From Hemileia vastatrix (lineage: Eukaryota; Basidiomycota; Pucciniomycetes; Pucciniales; Zaghouaniaceae): DNA of 64,000 nucleotides. Below the pieces are notes generated by a model. It ran no database searches. It was not told where the DNA came from and saw nothing but the letters and a program-made list of their open reading frames with translations. Positions within the stretch are counted from its first letter, which is position 1. The number at the start of each line of letters is the position of its first letter. Both the position numbers and the translations under genes were made by a program. Shown piece after piece: positions 49,801 to 62,167 of this stretch. The DNA lies in assembly GCA_030280995.1 (NCBI GenBank), contig JASXTE010000064.1:62001-126000 (forward strand). The letters are read 5' to 3'.

Positions 49801-50790
49801 TTACTTTGTACTGAAAGGTGACACGTTTCATTGTCAAGTTTAACCCAATGAATATCTGATTGGTGATATCGACCAGATCTGATGTTAGGAAAAGTGACAC
49901 GAAATAGTATAGATTGGATCCTACAATTCGATTTATCCTCGATCATCGGAATGTGAGAAAGTTGTTTGCCTGATTCATTTGCATGGAATACACTCAAGCG
50001 TGGAAATGTGAGTAAATATCAAACTTTTTTTGCCTGTTCAGTCACCTGAAGATCGCTTTGGGACTTTCATAATCGTTCTCCAAACAGTGACAGCAGGAAC
50101 AAAATTCGATAATAATTTTCCTTCGCTTTCAGTTGTCCAAGTGGGAAGCACTCGATTGGCAATGATGTTCTTTCTTTTTTGTCGTTTTTTTCTTCTCTTT
50201 GTCTTCATCCATCAAAAGTAGTCCATGTACTCTTTTCTTTGTGTAAACTTGCACTTCCGACACTTTTTCAACATCATTGTGAACATTTGCATTTTGATGA
50301 AATTTAAACATACTATTGATCGTGTTAATTATTACTCTCAGTGAAATTGGGGCTTTTGTTTATGGTCACACTGGATCGATTGACACGAAGGTCCTGTCAA
50401 CATGGAACACCTAAACACCTAAAATCTCATTAGAATAATGAGTGGAGTAATTTATGCCTTTGGCACTAGACAGAACAAGAGAGAAAACCAAAGAAAGAGA
50501 AAGAAACAGGAGATCGATTTGCAAGACAAACAACCGGAAGTGAACAATATTGTTGTTGAATAATCATCCAACCGGATAACATTAATTTGAATCAATTCCA
50601 CTGAATCTGACAGGTAATGAAGACATTCCACACAACACAGACAGGGTAACTTTAACTTTAATTTGAAAGTGTACTCTTTCCCACCAATTTGAATATATAT
50701 CAGCTAAGCTTAAAGATTTTGTTCGACAGATTAAATTGTTTTTACAAAAGGTGAGGTCGAAAAAAGGTTGGCAATTTTTATTAAGATGAT

Positions 50791-50820
50791 CCAAGTTATT
50801 CCAAGTTATTCCAAGTTATT
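50791..50820. repeat. 10-bp tandem repeat (CCAAGTTATT), 3 perfect units
   Basis: Three identical units are directly visible. Confidence 0.96.
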
Positions 50821-52380
50821 TCGGAAGAAATTTCTTGTTGTTATTTTTGCACATCTAATCAAAATATTTTTTCACCAAAATCGATAAACAAGACTTAGTT
50901 TGAAATTGATACCCTGTTTGATGACAATTGGCAAAGAAGTTTAAATGAGAGCCTTCGGGTGATATTTTCATTGACAACAATGTTGATTGTTCAATCGGTC
51001 AAAGAAAGAAGATTAGCGATTGTTGCCTTAATGGATTGTGCGACAGACACCAACAAAACTTTACCTTTGTTCCCAACCTGAAAATAGTGAATCAGCTGTT
51101 TCAAAAGGAAGATGGTAATTGGATGGATGTTGAGAAAGAAAAATACATATGACTGCAATCGAGTTGATTGGTTTGAGTTAACATGCTGAGTGTAGCCTTC
51201 ATTTGTTTGCCATTTTGGGTAAGGTTTCATCTGGGGAGACAGACTGGCCAAGTGTTTGGTGTATTTGGGGAAAATTATTTGCCCGATGACTCGATGCACA
51301 ATACATTGTGGGACTAATGGTCGTCAGAGAAACCCGTGATCCATGGCAACAGCGTCGAATGAAGAAGAAATAAAGGCAAAAAGAAAAGAATAAAAGAATA
51401 AAAGAAAAAAAGAAGATCGACTGTGAGTATAAAATGAACCCAAGAAATGTCATTGATGAACTTTGTACTGTTTGTTACATGTTGGCTGTGTCAAGCTGTT
51501 TGTACTTTTGTCTGTGTGTCAGTCAACTGGTAAAACGAATAAACGAAGCAAATAGAAACAGCAGTGGCAGCAACAACTAACAACTCACAACTTGCAACTT
51601 GCAACTTGCTATTCACAATTCACAAGGTGAAGTAAACTGCTCTTTGGTGAGAAATTGTCTATGTCACGTCTTCTTCTTCCTCGTTTTCTTTAGAACTTGT
51701 TCAAGTTGCTTTTTCTCAATTGAAAAGCTCACCGCTGCACATTGGCTTGGCAAAAGGTAGAAACAATTGTACAACAGATGCTACCATGGACACAGCAGTC
51801 GAAAAGCATAATGTACACGCCAAGGTGCAGATGTTGCCTCTTTGCAAAGAAAAGTAAAAGAGAAAGAAACAGAAAGAAAAAGAGAAAGAAAATAAAAGAA
51901 AAGGAAAAAAGCACAAGACAAAAAGACACAAAAATCCAGACGAAATTACACTTGGAAAGATTTTTTACTATTTGCTCACTCGTGCACTTTGTCTTCACAT
52001 CGAATCGGTAACTCGGTTGGATGAAAAGCAGTTTTAACTTGTGATTTTTTGCCTCAACGAGTGAGTCTGTCAATTCACTAACATCCAGTAGGTAAATTTT
52101 TTCACTCCGAGAAGTTGCTGTGCATTCTTCTTCATCTTCATCTTCATCTTGTTCTTTCTCCTTTTTTTCACTTTTCACTTTTCACTTTTCCATTGAATGT
52201 GTCGATTGATTCTATTATTCTTTCTGCCGGTGAGTGGACTGTCCATAAGTACTTTTGCATCGGTGAGGACATGTTTTCCAGCTACTTGGGAGTCGCAAAA
52301 ATAGCGACAAGGAAAAAATGGCACGAGGAAAAAAGGAGACAGGAAAGAAAGAGAAAGAGAGAAAGAGATACAAGTACTAA

Positions 52381-52434
52381 AAGTAAGAAAAGTAAGAAAA
52401 GTAAGAAAAGGAAGAAAAGGAAGAAAAGGAAGAG
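52381..52434. repeat. 9-bp tandem repeat, 3x AAGTAAGAA then 3x AAGGAAGAA
   Basis: Six consecutive 9-bp units. The array switches at its midpoint from a T to a G at the fourth base, as if a mutated unit then expanded; the last unit ends in G. Confidence 0.95.
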
Positions 52435-53083
52435 AAAGAAGAATAGTGAACAAGTGAAAAAGAAGACAGACCTCGTGGATGGGAAGGACAAAAATGACCA
52501 TCATTTAACAGTTCGCCCCATGTGTCATCACAAGCCAGTATGTTGGATGCTGCTGAAACATTCGACAGAGAAAGAAAGAGAGAAAGTGTCGAATGGTCTA
52601 TCTGTTCTATCAGTTCTATCAGCTTGGTACAGTACACACTCGGTGGACACAAAGACAAGTAGCAAATGAAAGGATGGATACTTTTTCTCTTCCTTTTCCT
52701 TTTCTCTCTATTTCTTTTTCTTCTTTTTTTCTTCCTTTTTTTTCTTCTTCAATTTGTCCGTTTATCCATTTGTGTCCGTGTGTCCATTGGGCCGGACTTT
52801 TAGACTTTTGGACTTTTGGACGTCGTTTTGTGCTTGACTCGTTCTCGTTCACTTTTGACTCTTTCATCGATGATTTTTTACTGCTTTTATTCTGCTGTGA
52901 GCTGTTTGATGTGTGATGCCTGCTTTTTACTTCATTTTAAATCTTCACTGCTTACACGGGTGTTGAGGAAAGAAATAACCTGAAAACGAGTTTCATCTTT
53001 CTCTCAGTGGGTCTTTTTGTCTGCTGGTTCTTTTGGTCTTTTACCTTTTCTTGGATCCCAGTGGAAGTGTAAAGTGTTCTCCT

Positions 53084-53107
53084 AGACTCGGAGACTCGGA
53101 GACTCGG
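53084..53107. repeat. 8-bp tandem repeat (AGACTCGG), 3 perfect units
   Basis: Three identical units are followed by a degenerate fourth (AGACTTCA). Confidence 0.95.
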
Positions 53108-54426
53108 AGACTTCAAGACAAGGATGAAACTCATGTCAAGTCAAGTAAGATCGATGACCTAAATGCCAAACACGAAAACAGATCAACACCTGAAATGCTT
53201 TGCTTTTAGTGTTCATTCGTACATTTTTCCTTCCTTTCACTTTGTTTGCTTTTTTCCCTGTCGCTCGACAGTTCCAAAGTAAAGTTTGGTCTGTTGTAAT
53301 TCTTCTATCTTTGCCTTTCACCTTTAAACCGTTCTCAACTTACTCAACTTACTCTTAATGTCTGCCAACATCTTTCCTTTCATTTGGCCACACTGCGTGG
53401 GCTTTTTCCCAATTAAGTCGTAATCCACACCTCGGTAATTTACTTTGCTTCCAAATTTCTCTTGGTCCGCTGAGAAAACTGGTAACTGGTGACTAGTCAC
53501 TAGCAACTGGTCTGATGCAACTTGCAAATTACAAATAAAATACATTGCGCGACATTTTTCTGCGGCTGTCTTTTTTTTCTTCTCACACAGACAGTTTGAG
53601 AGTGACATTTTTTCAAAGAAGGAGAATTATTTTTCTGGTTGTTCACCTAACCTCATTCAAACCAAGGGAACAAACAAAAACGAGACAAAAGAGACAAAAC
53701 AACCCGGAAGGGCAAAAAAGTCTCACTGTGTCACTCGATCAATTGACTGAGAAAGAAAGAGAAACAGAGAGACAAAGTATATGTATGTTGTCGGGGAAAG
53801 TTGATTGTCAAAAATAAACCGATGATGAGGAAACAGATTGGTCCGGACCGTCAGTGAATCAGTGTAAACAACAACGCGACACTTGGTCATATCATCAGAC
53901 TAATGATACTTGAAGGCGACTTGAGGATTAGCTTAATCATCTAATCTGTTCCCAGGTGGATTTGTGTCCATGATCTACCGTGCGAATATGAACTTTTGTT
54001 TAAATGGAGGAATGAAAGAAAAATTTTTCGCCATCATTATCATCATCAACAGTGATGATGACTTGAGCTGTGATAAATGTCTATAATTTGACAAGCAATT
54101 ATTTTCATTGGTTCAAAGTAAGTAAAGAAGTTAATTGACACGACAAACCGAATAATTGGGAAGGTGCATTAACCGATGATTCGATTGGTGATGAGCAATG
54201 ACAAACTAGTAACTGCATTTAACGTTGTCGTTTATCGTTTTGTATTGTGTCGTCGTCGTCGTGCTCAGGTTGTCACTGTTGAACGTTGGGCCATTAGTCA
54301 GCACAACCAGCATAATTGGATCTGGATCATACATTGACAAGGAAAAAGTGAAAAGGAAAAAACAAATAAAAAGCTACCCGTGTGCCCATGTGGAAAGGAA
54401 ATAAAGTAACCTGCATCCTTTTGTCC

Positions 54427-54434
54427 TTACGTCA
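54427..54434 (+). promoter_or_regulatory. CRE/ATF-like octamer (TTACGTCA) upstream of the secreted-protein gene
   Basis: TTACGTCA (TGACGTAA on the other strand) lies 114 nt before the ATG at 54548. It matches the CREB/ATF/PAR-bZIP site class by one-base variants. A single octamer can occur by chance; its promoter-proximal position is the only support. Confidence 0.3.
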
Positions 54435-54547
54435 GTCATCAACACGGACAAAGAGACGAAACAACCAACGCAAAATCGACTTTTGCGACAACGCGACTTG
54501 TTATAACAACCTGCTGACGTATTATTGGATAAACGAAATTTGTAACA

Positions 54548-55446
54548 ATGTTCATGTCCAACTTGTCAATCGTATTGGTAATTGCATTGGCTATCCTTGA
54601 GTCAACTCGGGCCGCTTCTTTGACCGAACCAGATAATGATTCGGTTATACTCGTCAACTATGGCCTACAGAGTGATCAAATGAATCCTTTTGAAGATTCC
54701 TTAACATCCAATCAATCTAGTCAACCCAGTCAACCTAATCAACCATCAGATTCAGTTCAAGGATCTAACTCGACTGAATCAAGTGAACCTTCACCACCGA
54801 CTAAAAATTGGTTCTATCGAGCAGTCGATTATGTTGAAAATGCTTTTTCCGGTAAGTTTTTCTTTTTATATGTCTCAACTTAATTTTCCGATTTGTCATT
54901 GTACCCTTGTAACCTTGTTCACCCTTTAACTGTCCATTTGATTGCCAATTGTGCAGGTATGATGGATAAAGGAACCAATTTTGTCAAAGGTTTCGAGGAA
55001 AAGAAACAGGAGGACAATAAAAGTTACTGGAATCGAACATCATCGGTCATTGAAGTTTTTGGCCAAAAGTTCTTGAAAGTTCGCACAGTAGAAAAGAAGA
55101 TAAACAATGATTCAATTGTAAGTGATGTCTGACATGTTTGATGGGGGAATTATGATAATTGACAGGACAGAAATGTTCAACTAGAACAAGGTCGACAGTG
55201 AAAGCAGATGACTCCAGCCATTTATCGGATCAAGTAACAGCTTGGCCCGCACTTGTGTGTTATTCGTCCTTGATTTGGACCTTGATGGGCCTAAGAATTA
55301 CCCTGAGATGTTTGCATCAGCAGATGTGTCATGTCACCATTTGTAACCTCGTAAAATTTTCTTTTTGTCTCTTTTAACTTTTTCCATGGGCGACATGGTA
55401 GGCGTATGTTGAAAAGGAGGTCATTAAACCGATGGCAGAAGAGTGA
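54548..55446 (+). CDS. Small secreted orphan protein, three exons
   Basis: Exons are 54548-54851, 54957-55117 and 55402-55446, giving about 169 residues. The ATG has a good context (AACAATG). Residues 1 to about 22 form a signal peptide (NLSIVLVIALAILESTRA). A Ser/Pro/Gln/Asn-rich region follows (about 50-80, QPSQPNQPS), then a Trp/Phe/Lys-containing, helix-prone C-terminal half (NWFYRAVDYVENAFSG, VIEVFGQKFLKVRTVEKK). Intron 1 is 105 nt with GTAAGT...TGCAG and rebuilds a Gly codon. Intron 2 begins GTAAGTGATG. I chose the acceptor GGTAG at 55401 because it is in phase and yields AYVEKEVIKPMAEE and a stop. An alternative in-phase acceptor at 55165 would give an 11-residue ending. I recognise no family. 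It could be a peptide precursor or a lineage-specific secreted factor. Confidence 0.7.
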
Positions 55447-56777
55447 ATCTCATCAACTGACTTTACTTTAAGTGAAACAGATATGCAATTCGGTAAATTT
55501 CCTCGCAAGTACTTTTTGCAAATTGCAAGAGCCAACAGTCAACAGCCAAAATCCAGTAAGAAACTAGCAACGATCAACAACCAACGACCAACAACTGTGC
55601 TTGATATCAACATCACCCACATCACCAACATCAACTGATACAAAGGAAAAATGTTACAGCAACATCTGATGGTCCGATCAACAGTAAAAAACAATTGCTG
55701 GTCATCTGCATCTGCATCAATAGTAGTGAGGAGTGTAACGGAAAGCAACAATAAAAACTCATAAAATCTTTCTCATAGTGATTTGTGTCTTCATTGGTTC
55801 CTTGTTTTTGGTCATGTTGATTTTATTATTTTTCCTTCCTTTCCTCTTTCCTTTGGTCATATTTTTCTTATTGCCCTTTGCATCGTCTTTGCGCTTCATT
55901 TGAAAAAGGAATATATACACTAGAATATGCATGGACAGGACACTTATCACTAAGCAGTTTTCTTTACTGCCTTCACAATTGGTAAATTCATTTTTCCACT
56001 ATTCAACTGTGTTGCATCCTATTGACATGGAAATTGAATTGTATGATGTACGTTGTATGTTTTATCTTGTATGTTGTATGTTGTGTTGTGTGTTTTACCC
56101 TGTACATTGTACATTGCATATTGAGATGAAAGGTAAATGTAAAGGCAACACTAGTTGACATGGAAAGTGAAAAGCAATCGATTTTACTTTAACAAGTAAA
56201 ATGCTGTAGGACAAACTTTCATTTGAAATAACAAAAGTCACCAGCAGTTTTATTTGCAATTTTTTTCATACTTTCACTTCCCTGGTGGTCCATTGAAATC
56301 CCATTGAATATTTCTAAATAGGCTCCACTTATTATTGTCGACTGACAGACCAAAAGGCCAAAAGAAAATTGCAAAATATTTGTTTATTTGTTCAATCGAT
56401 GTCAATGACAAAGTGAAAGTAAACGTCATTTACTTATTCTACCAAATAAGTCACATTAAGCCGAAAGAGCGAAGGATCGAAAGTCAAAAGCCACCCACTC
56501 ATTTTGTTGATTTTGTTGATTCGTTCATTCTGTTCAATCTGTTCAATTGTCCATTCCGGATCAGAGGAAATAATTGATTTTACCAATCGACCAACCAGTC
56601 AAGTAGAAGAAGTAGAAAAAGTATAAAAAAGTAATAAATGTACACAAGAATATTGACTATTTCATGTAAATTTCGATACAAACAAATTTTTTAAATTAAT
56701 ATTTTCACCATGTTAACATAATGCGGGAAAGCATTTTCCTCCATTCACTCGTTTTCTTTGATAATATTGAAATAACA
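55447..56777. other. 3' flank of the secreted-protein gene and intergenic spacer
   Basis: The first 300 nt are the likely 3' UTR, ending near the AATAAA at 55750. The rest has short, low-information frames only. The stretch 56640-56777 is AT-rich and would be the proximal promoter of the small gene at 56778. Confidence 0.55.
55750..55755 (+). terminator. Candidate poly(A) signal AATAAA for the secreted-protein gene
   Basis: Canonical AATAAA about 300 nt after the stop codon at 55444-55446. Confidence 0.45.
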
Positions 56778-57031
56778 ATGGAGGAAAAAGCAAAAAATTG
56801 GTCAATTCAATCTACCGGGGGAAGTTAGATGATGAGAAGAGAAGATTTGAGTATGTTTTAGATGAAAAGTGGAAAATTCAATTGATGCAAAGTAAGTTGC
56901 GATCAATCGAGTTGCAGATTCCGACGACAAAAGTGGGGCAGAAAGTTTCATCTAAAATTTCATCAGGAGAAACTTATTTACATCAATACATGAATGCATG
57001 TGAACCATTGAAGGTTCAAAGTGGTTTTTGA
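56778..57031 (+). CDS. Small unrecognised protein (about 84 aa), frame broken at an A6 run
   Basis: The ATG at 56778 sits in a near-ideal context (AACAATGG) and opens MEEKAKN before stopping. The frame one base over, open from 56771 to the TGA at 57029-57031, encodes a charged, non-repetitive sequence (VNSIYRGKLDDEKRRFEYVL, then EKWKIQLMQSKLRSIELQ, ending EPLKVQSGF). One extra A in the run at 56792-56797 (or in the A5 just before) would join them into one 84-residue protein. The product looks soluble and helical, with no signal peptide or membrane segment. I do not recognise the family. The split could be a sequencing indel, a pseudogene or chance; the good start context and coding-like composition favour a real gene. 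Confidence 0.45.
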
Positions 57032-58849
57032 GATGTTCGATTAACTTGCTATTGGTGAAGAACGAGGTTAATCATGACCTGGTGACACTTGAAATGGCCT
57101 CACAGTGTGAGACAGAGTTAATTAACACTTGCAATAATTCGCTTGAATAATTATAACTCGCACTTTTTCGCATCAATTGAAGTCTCATTTTTTTCCAAGT
57201 CTCCGAATGTAAATTGCTTCCAAGTAAATTAATTGACAAAGTTCTGTTGCCATTGGCCTGTGGCCAAACCACAAGTTGAAAAAACCGGTTGATAATACTT
57301 TAAAGTCAATTGAACTGCTGATGATTGTAAGGTGCATTAGAGATCAAATTAAGTTTACCCTTGCATTCATTTGCACTTTTTCTATTGATACATCTATGCA
57401 GTCTCAAGTGTTCAGTGTAAATTACAGTCTGTTTTTGCAAGGGGTCAATTTGTGCCATTTGTTGGGCCATCAAAGGCGAAGATGAAGTAGCTGACGATGA
57501 AGAGAGAGAAAGAGAGAGAGAATGATGGAGACAGAGTAAAAGAAAAAGAGGAAAAGAGAAAATGAGAGAAAGAGATACAGGATAAAAGCAGAATAAAGAT
57601 AGAATAAAGGCAGAAAGGGAAAAAGTTGAAAAAAGTCATGCAGACAAAAAAACTGTTGGAAAAAGTCTAATGACTCGGTGCCAATGGCCAGGCAAGAAAG
57701 AGATTTGTTTATTGTCTTGTCTAATTTGGCCTGTGCCAGCCAAATGTCAGACCGAGTAATTGGACTCGAGCTGACATCAATTGAGTGCAAATAATTGATC
57801 ATCTTACTCGTAGGTCGATTTGGTTGCACCATCTGCAATGGAATAATGCATACCTCGATTGGACATCACATTTACTCATTAGGTAATCGGTGAGAAATTT
57901 CAATGGAATTTCATGTGAGCAGCAGTAAATTGCATGAGAATGCAATCTTCTTTTCGTTGAAACAATCAAAATTAACCTGTTGTTTGCACAGGTGAACATG
58001 CAATGATCACATTGACCGGTTGACGTTCAGTTAATCTCGTAATGTAGTAATTGTAATGGTTTGAGCAAAATGGTTCAAACAAGAATTACTTGTACCACAA
58101 GGTAGAAGGTAAATCATCAAATCATAAATAAATTATCATCTCTGATAAAAGGATGACACTTGTCGACTTGACTGAAAAATCAGATTGATGGATGAGAATT
58201 TAATGGCATGAAAGGAGTAAAATTAAACGATGTACAGAATAAAAATTCAATACTGATTAAATTTCAAAAATATAACCAGAAGGCAATTATTATAATTCAT
58301 ACAGTCCTAAGATGATAAGAAAGTGCAGAGTGAATACTCAACCAATTCGTGAGAGACCAGAAGCAAGAAGCAAGAGAAAAGAATAAATTTGTATGACAGT
58401 TGAGAATGATCTTCAAGAATCATCTCACAAAATCATCTCATAAGATGTAACCATTTGAAAAGAAAAACTTTAACCATTGCATCAGTACTTTCAACATTTG
58501 CAGCATTTTAACAATTTGAACAAAATACTAGATGATAATAACATTCAGTCATCGCTGGAGTCACGAAATTTTAATTTGCTTGTTATACTGGGACAGGATT
58601 AACATTATCTGATCCAATCAAATTGGCCAAAAGCGCTTCCATCAAAAAAGAAATCTCCTATTCGGATATTCGGGAAATCCATCAAGTGTCTCGGTGAAAG
58701 AGGGAATAATCGAAACAAATTTAATCGGAGGATGATCAAAATTCAGGATGGGTTAAAATAAAAATAAACATAAAAATGTGAAATGTGAAAAAAAGTTTCA
58801 TCAGATGAAAAGATGGTGGTCAGTTTCTATTGGAAATCCAAATCGGCCA

Positions 58850-58873
58850 GATGAGAAGATGAGAAGATGAGAA
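58850..58873. repeat. 8-bp tandem repeat (GATGAGAA), 3 perfect units
   Basis: Three identical units are followed by GATGAAAG. Confidence 0.94.
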
Positions 58874-61274
58874 GATGAAAGACAAGAGATGAGAAGATGA
58901 TGAAATGATGGATGGCAAGTTTACAGTTGGAATTATCGAGAATTAGAGGAATGATTTATCCTCCAGTTTTGACCTTTTCTCATTTTTGTAATTCGGGTAT
59001 TTAGTTGCGCTGCAGATAAATTTGACTCGAATTAACAGCTACTTGCAAGTGGACAAGTGAAAAAGTCGACAGAGAGAAAGAGAGAGAGAAGAAAAAGATG
59101 AAAGAGACAAAAATACATGCCAAGTATAATTAAAGAGAAAGCAAGAAGCGAATGAAAAAGTATTCTTCATCCACAGGACGATCCTGGGTTGATATGTTGA
59201 TGGATGGATTAAATGAGGGATCAGAGACAGCAGACAAGAAAAGAAGGACGAGCGACTTCGTTACTAATTAAACTCAGAGTGTGCTGGTTAAATGAAGAGA
59301 CAGTCACACGTGAACTAAAGGGATGAGGGAATTACAGAGACTGAGGAGAGGACATTAGGACATGACATGCAATAATGAGTGTGAATGGTGGACTGAATTG
59401 AATGGATGAAAGAGAACAAGGAAAAAATAAAATAAGACAGACAAATGAAAAAGCTATCACTATCCAGATCATAAGGTATTCTAGGTATTTTCCTTTGTTC
59501 ATCGATTTTTTCCTCTCCAACAACATCAAAGTCCATTCACTTTGTAAAATGCCAGTGGCATCAGGACACTCGGTGAACATTTACACTGCATCAGTTGAAG
59601 AAAAATGGTCATCCAGTTGAAATATTTGTCCAATGAAATCGTCATGGTATTCTTTTCAACCGTTTGTTTTTGTTTTGTTGTTTTGTTGTTTTGTTCTTTT
59701 CTTCATGTTTCCGTCACGTCGATAAAGACAATTTTTACGATAACAAATTGACCATCATTCATAGGAACAAGTTGACAACATGCGACTCTGTCACTTGTCT
59801 ATCAATCATAAAGTGTCAAGTTGATCAAGAAGGTTGATTCACCGTTAAGATCAACTGAGTTGTAATTACATTTACAAGATAACGGCAGGGTCAAATGATG
59901 ACTTTGTGCTTTTAAGTGTAAAATAGTTTGATTGGCTGACGGCAGCATCATCCGATCATCCGATCATCCGAGTCTCTGTCAATCGATTTGTCTTGCTTTT
60001 GTATTGCGATCGTCGATTTTCCTTTACTCTGTTGTCAGGCACAGATAGGCCAAAGATATTTCAGTCAGATGCTGTAGTCTCAGCTGACATCAGTGAGAGT
60101 CAACAGAGACTCAAGTGAGAGACTACCCATCTATTTCTTTCAATTAGAGCGAGTCGGGCCGTTCTTTGCTTTAATTAACAAATAATGATCAATGAAAGCC
60201 GCTCCTGGATTATTGAACAGGTCAAGTGCAGGATTAACTGGTGTCCGATGAAGACAATGAAGATGAGAGAATCTTTTCATGTGTCAAGGTTTCGACTAGA
60301 ATTGTTCGCATCGACAAATTCTGTGGTTGATGTTGGTTTGTGCAGGCAATTGCCACTTACGACTTGTTAGACACTAGGTGCTTGGACGCTTGGATACTCA
60401 ATTCGGCCTTGCAAGGATGGCAGGAAAATGTTTATTCTGCTTATTCTGTTGGCTTGATGTAATCTGTTCATTCGGTTCTTCCGTTGGGCAGAAAAGAAAT
60501 AGAAGAAATAGAAGAAGTACGAGAAATAGGAGGAAGCATTAAGTAGAATAACCCAAATTTCCTGTTGCAAAGCAGGCAAGCATGAAGTAAGTCAAGTTGA
60601 TCATTAAGTGGGCCACTTGAGGAGAAAGAGAGGAAGAGACTACAAGGGGGAGAGGAAGAGAAAAAGAGAAAGAGAGGAAGAAAAGAATAAAGGAAGAGAG
60701 AGAGAGAACAGGTGCATGTGACACTGTTGTTTTGTGCTGAACTTGGTCCAGGTGAAGACCTCGCTGAGATAGGAGGTCTATTCGCAACTTCCACCAAGGA
60801 ACTTGATCTAATGACAGTAATAATGTAGTGGACACAAGTGACAGCTCCGTTTACATTGCTAGTGCAAGGATGCGAGACTGGATAAAGAGGAATATACTTG
60901 CAAGAGTATGCTACAATTGACTAACAACATTAGCACAACCTTCTATTGAGTTGACCATCAGGTGATTTTTCAATTTGCAGAGAATCATTTTGCAAATTAG
61001 ATGAACTTATACCGATGTTTAAAAGGTGCAAAGGACGAAGAGCAAAGACAAAGGTAAAAGTTAAAGAGTCGGTCAATGTCTGCCAGGAAGGAAATTCATA
61101 TTTGACACTCGGTAGTTTCTTTACTTGGTAGAATAAAGTGAAAATAAACGTTCAACATTGAGAATTGCTCAACCGGATTGTTTTCTCAGGAGAATTGAGC
61201 AAGGGAAGAAAAAAGAACATGCGGACAGAAAAATTTCAAATGGTAAATTTGAAAATGCTACTGCTCACGAAAGT

Positions 61275-61310
61275 CAAGTAAAGCAAGTAAAGCAAGTAAA
61301 GCAAGTAAAG
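61275..61310. repeat. 9-bp tandem repeat (CAAGTAAAG), 4 perfect units
   Basis: Four identical 9-bp units are directly visible. Confidence 0.96.
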
Positions 61311-62161
61311 GGCAATAAAGCCAGTGAAGGATCAAAGAACTCACCAACAATCATAGGCATTGAACTCTTTAAATTTTTCAAATTGTTGACTTTACAAATT
61401 TGAGAATTGAGAGACCACGCAAAAGGCAAAAGGCAAAAGGTAAAAAGAAAAAGGTAAACGGCAAAGTACGAGGACAATATCCATCCTTGTCCAGATGAAA
61501 GGATGGTGAGATATCATCCAAGCAGTGCGAGTGGTTGCTCGACCATTCGGACAATTTTATTTCACCTCCTCATTCAGACCTGTAGATGTAGATGAGTTTA
61601 TTACGAATTGTAACTTGAACACTTACCGTAATTCTTTCTAAACAGTCTCTGATGACAGCTAGTCTTCACATTTGGTATATTCAGTGCAATATTCATTGTA
61701 CTTACATGTGATGTTTGCTCGTATGAAAATATATCAGCCTTTTCTTTACAGATTATTTAACCATTCGCATTTGGACATGCAGTAATTTTCCCTCCAAACA
61801 AATTACCAGATAATGTGAAGACTTTTATTGACTTGGCGAGGGCTGTCAACCACAAGTAACTTGTATTACAATCATGTTGTTCATGTGAATTAGTAGAATA
61901 GTGGCACAAGTGTAATACTCTATCAACTCGATTGCATCTTGTATCTGACCACATTTGACCGATGAACCGAAGTGTCCAACTGACCAACTAATTGATTGTA
62001 ATTTGAAGCAGCAACCAGCTGGTATGATAATTAAATGTAACAACATTAACTCAGGCCAAAATGTAAACTGATTTCCATTTGCATTTGCATTTTCCATATT
62101 AACGGATTCGGTGAAAAGTACTAAAGAACTAAAGAAGTCAAGAACATTCACGAGGCGAGGA

Positions 62162-62167
62162 CACGTG
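62162..62167 (+). promoter_or_regulatory. Canonical E-box CACGTG upstream of timeless
   Basis: CACGTG lies 375 nt before the timeless ATG, with a CACGTT variant at 62355-62360. CLOCK/CYCLE E-boxes drive insect tim transcription, so the position is suggestive. However, CACGTG occurs about a dozen times across this window, so chance is not excluded. Confidence 0.4.

Larger units (their letters stand above)
45914..54547. other. Intergenic region between the kekkon-like gene and the secreted-protein gene
   Basis: It should contain the kekkon promoter near 46 kb, but I see no convincing TATA box. No gene is supported. A minus-strand frame at 49737-49997 is not low-complexity but has no clean start or acceptor. 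Repeats include GAAACATTY x4 (46853-46888), CCAAGTTATT x3 (50791-50820), AAGKAAGAA x6 (52381-52434) and AGACTCGG x3 (53084-53107). A palindromic GTCACGTGAC lies at 49216-49225. Confidence 0.6.

Noticed and set aside
49737..49997. 86-codon minus-strand frame with non-repetitive sequence
   Set aside because: It starts at TTG with no convincing acceptor upstream and no recognised domain; below the level I would annotate.
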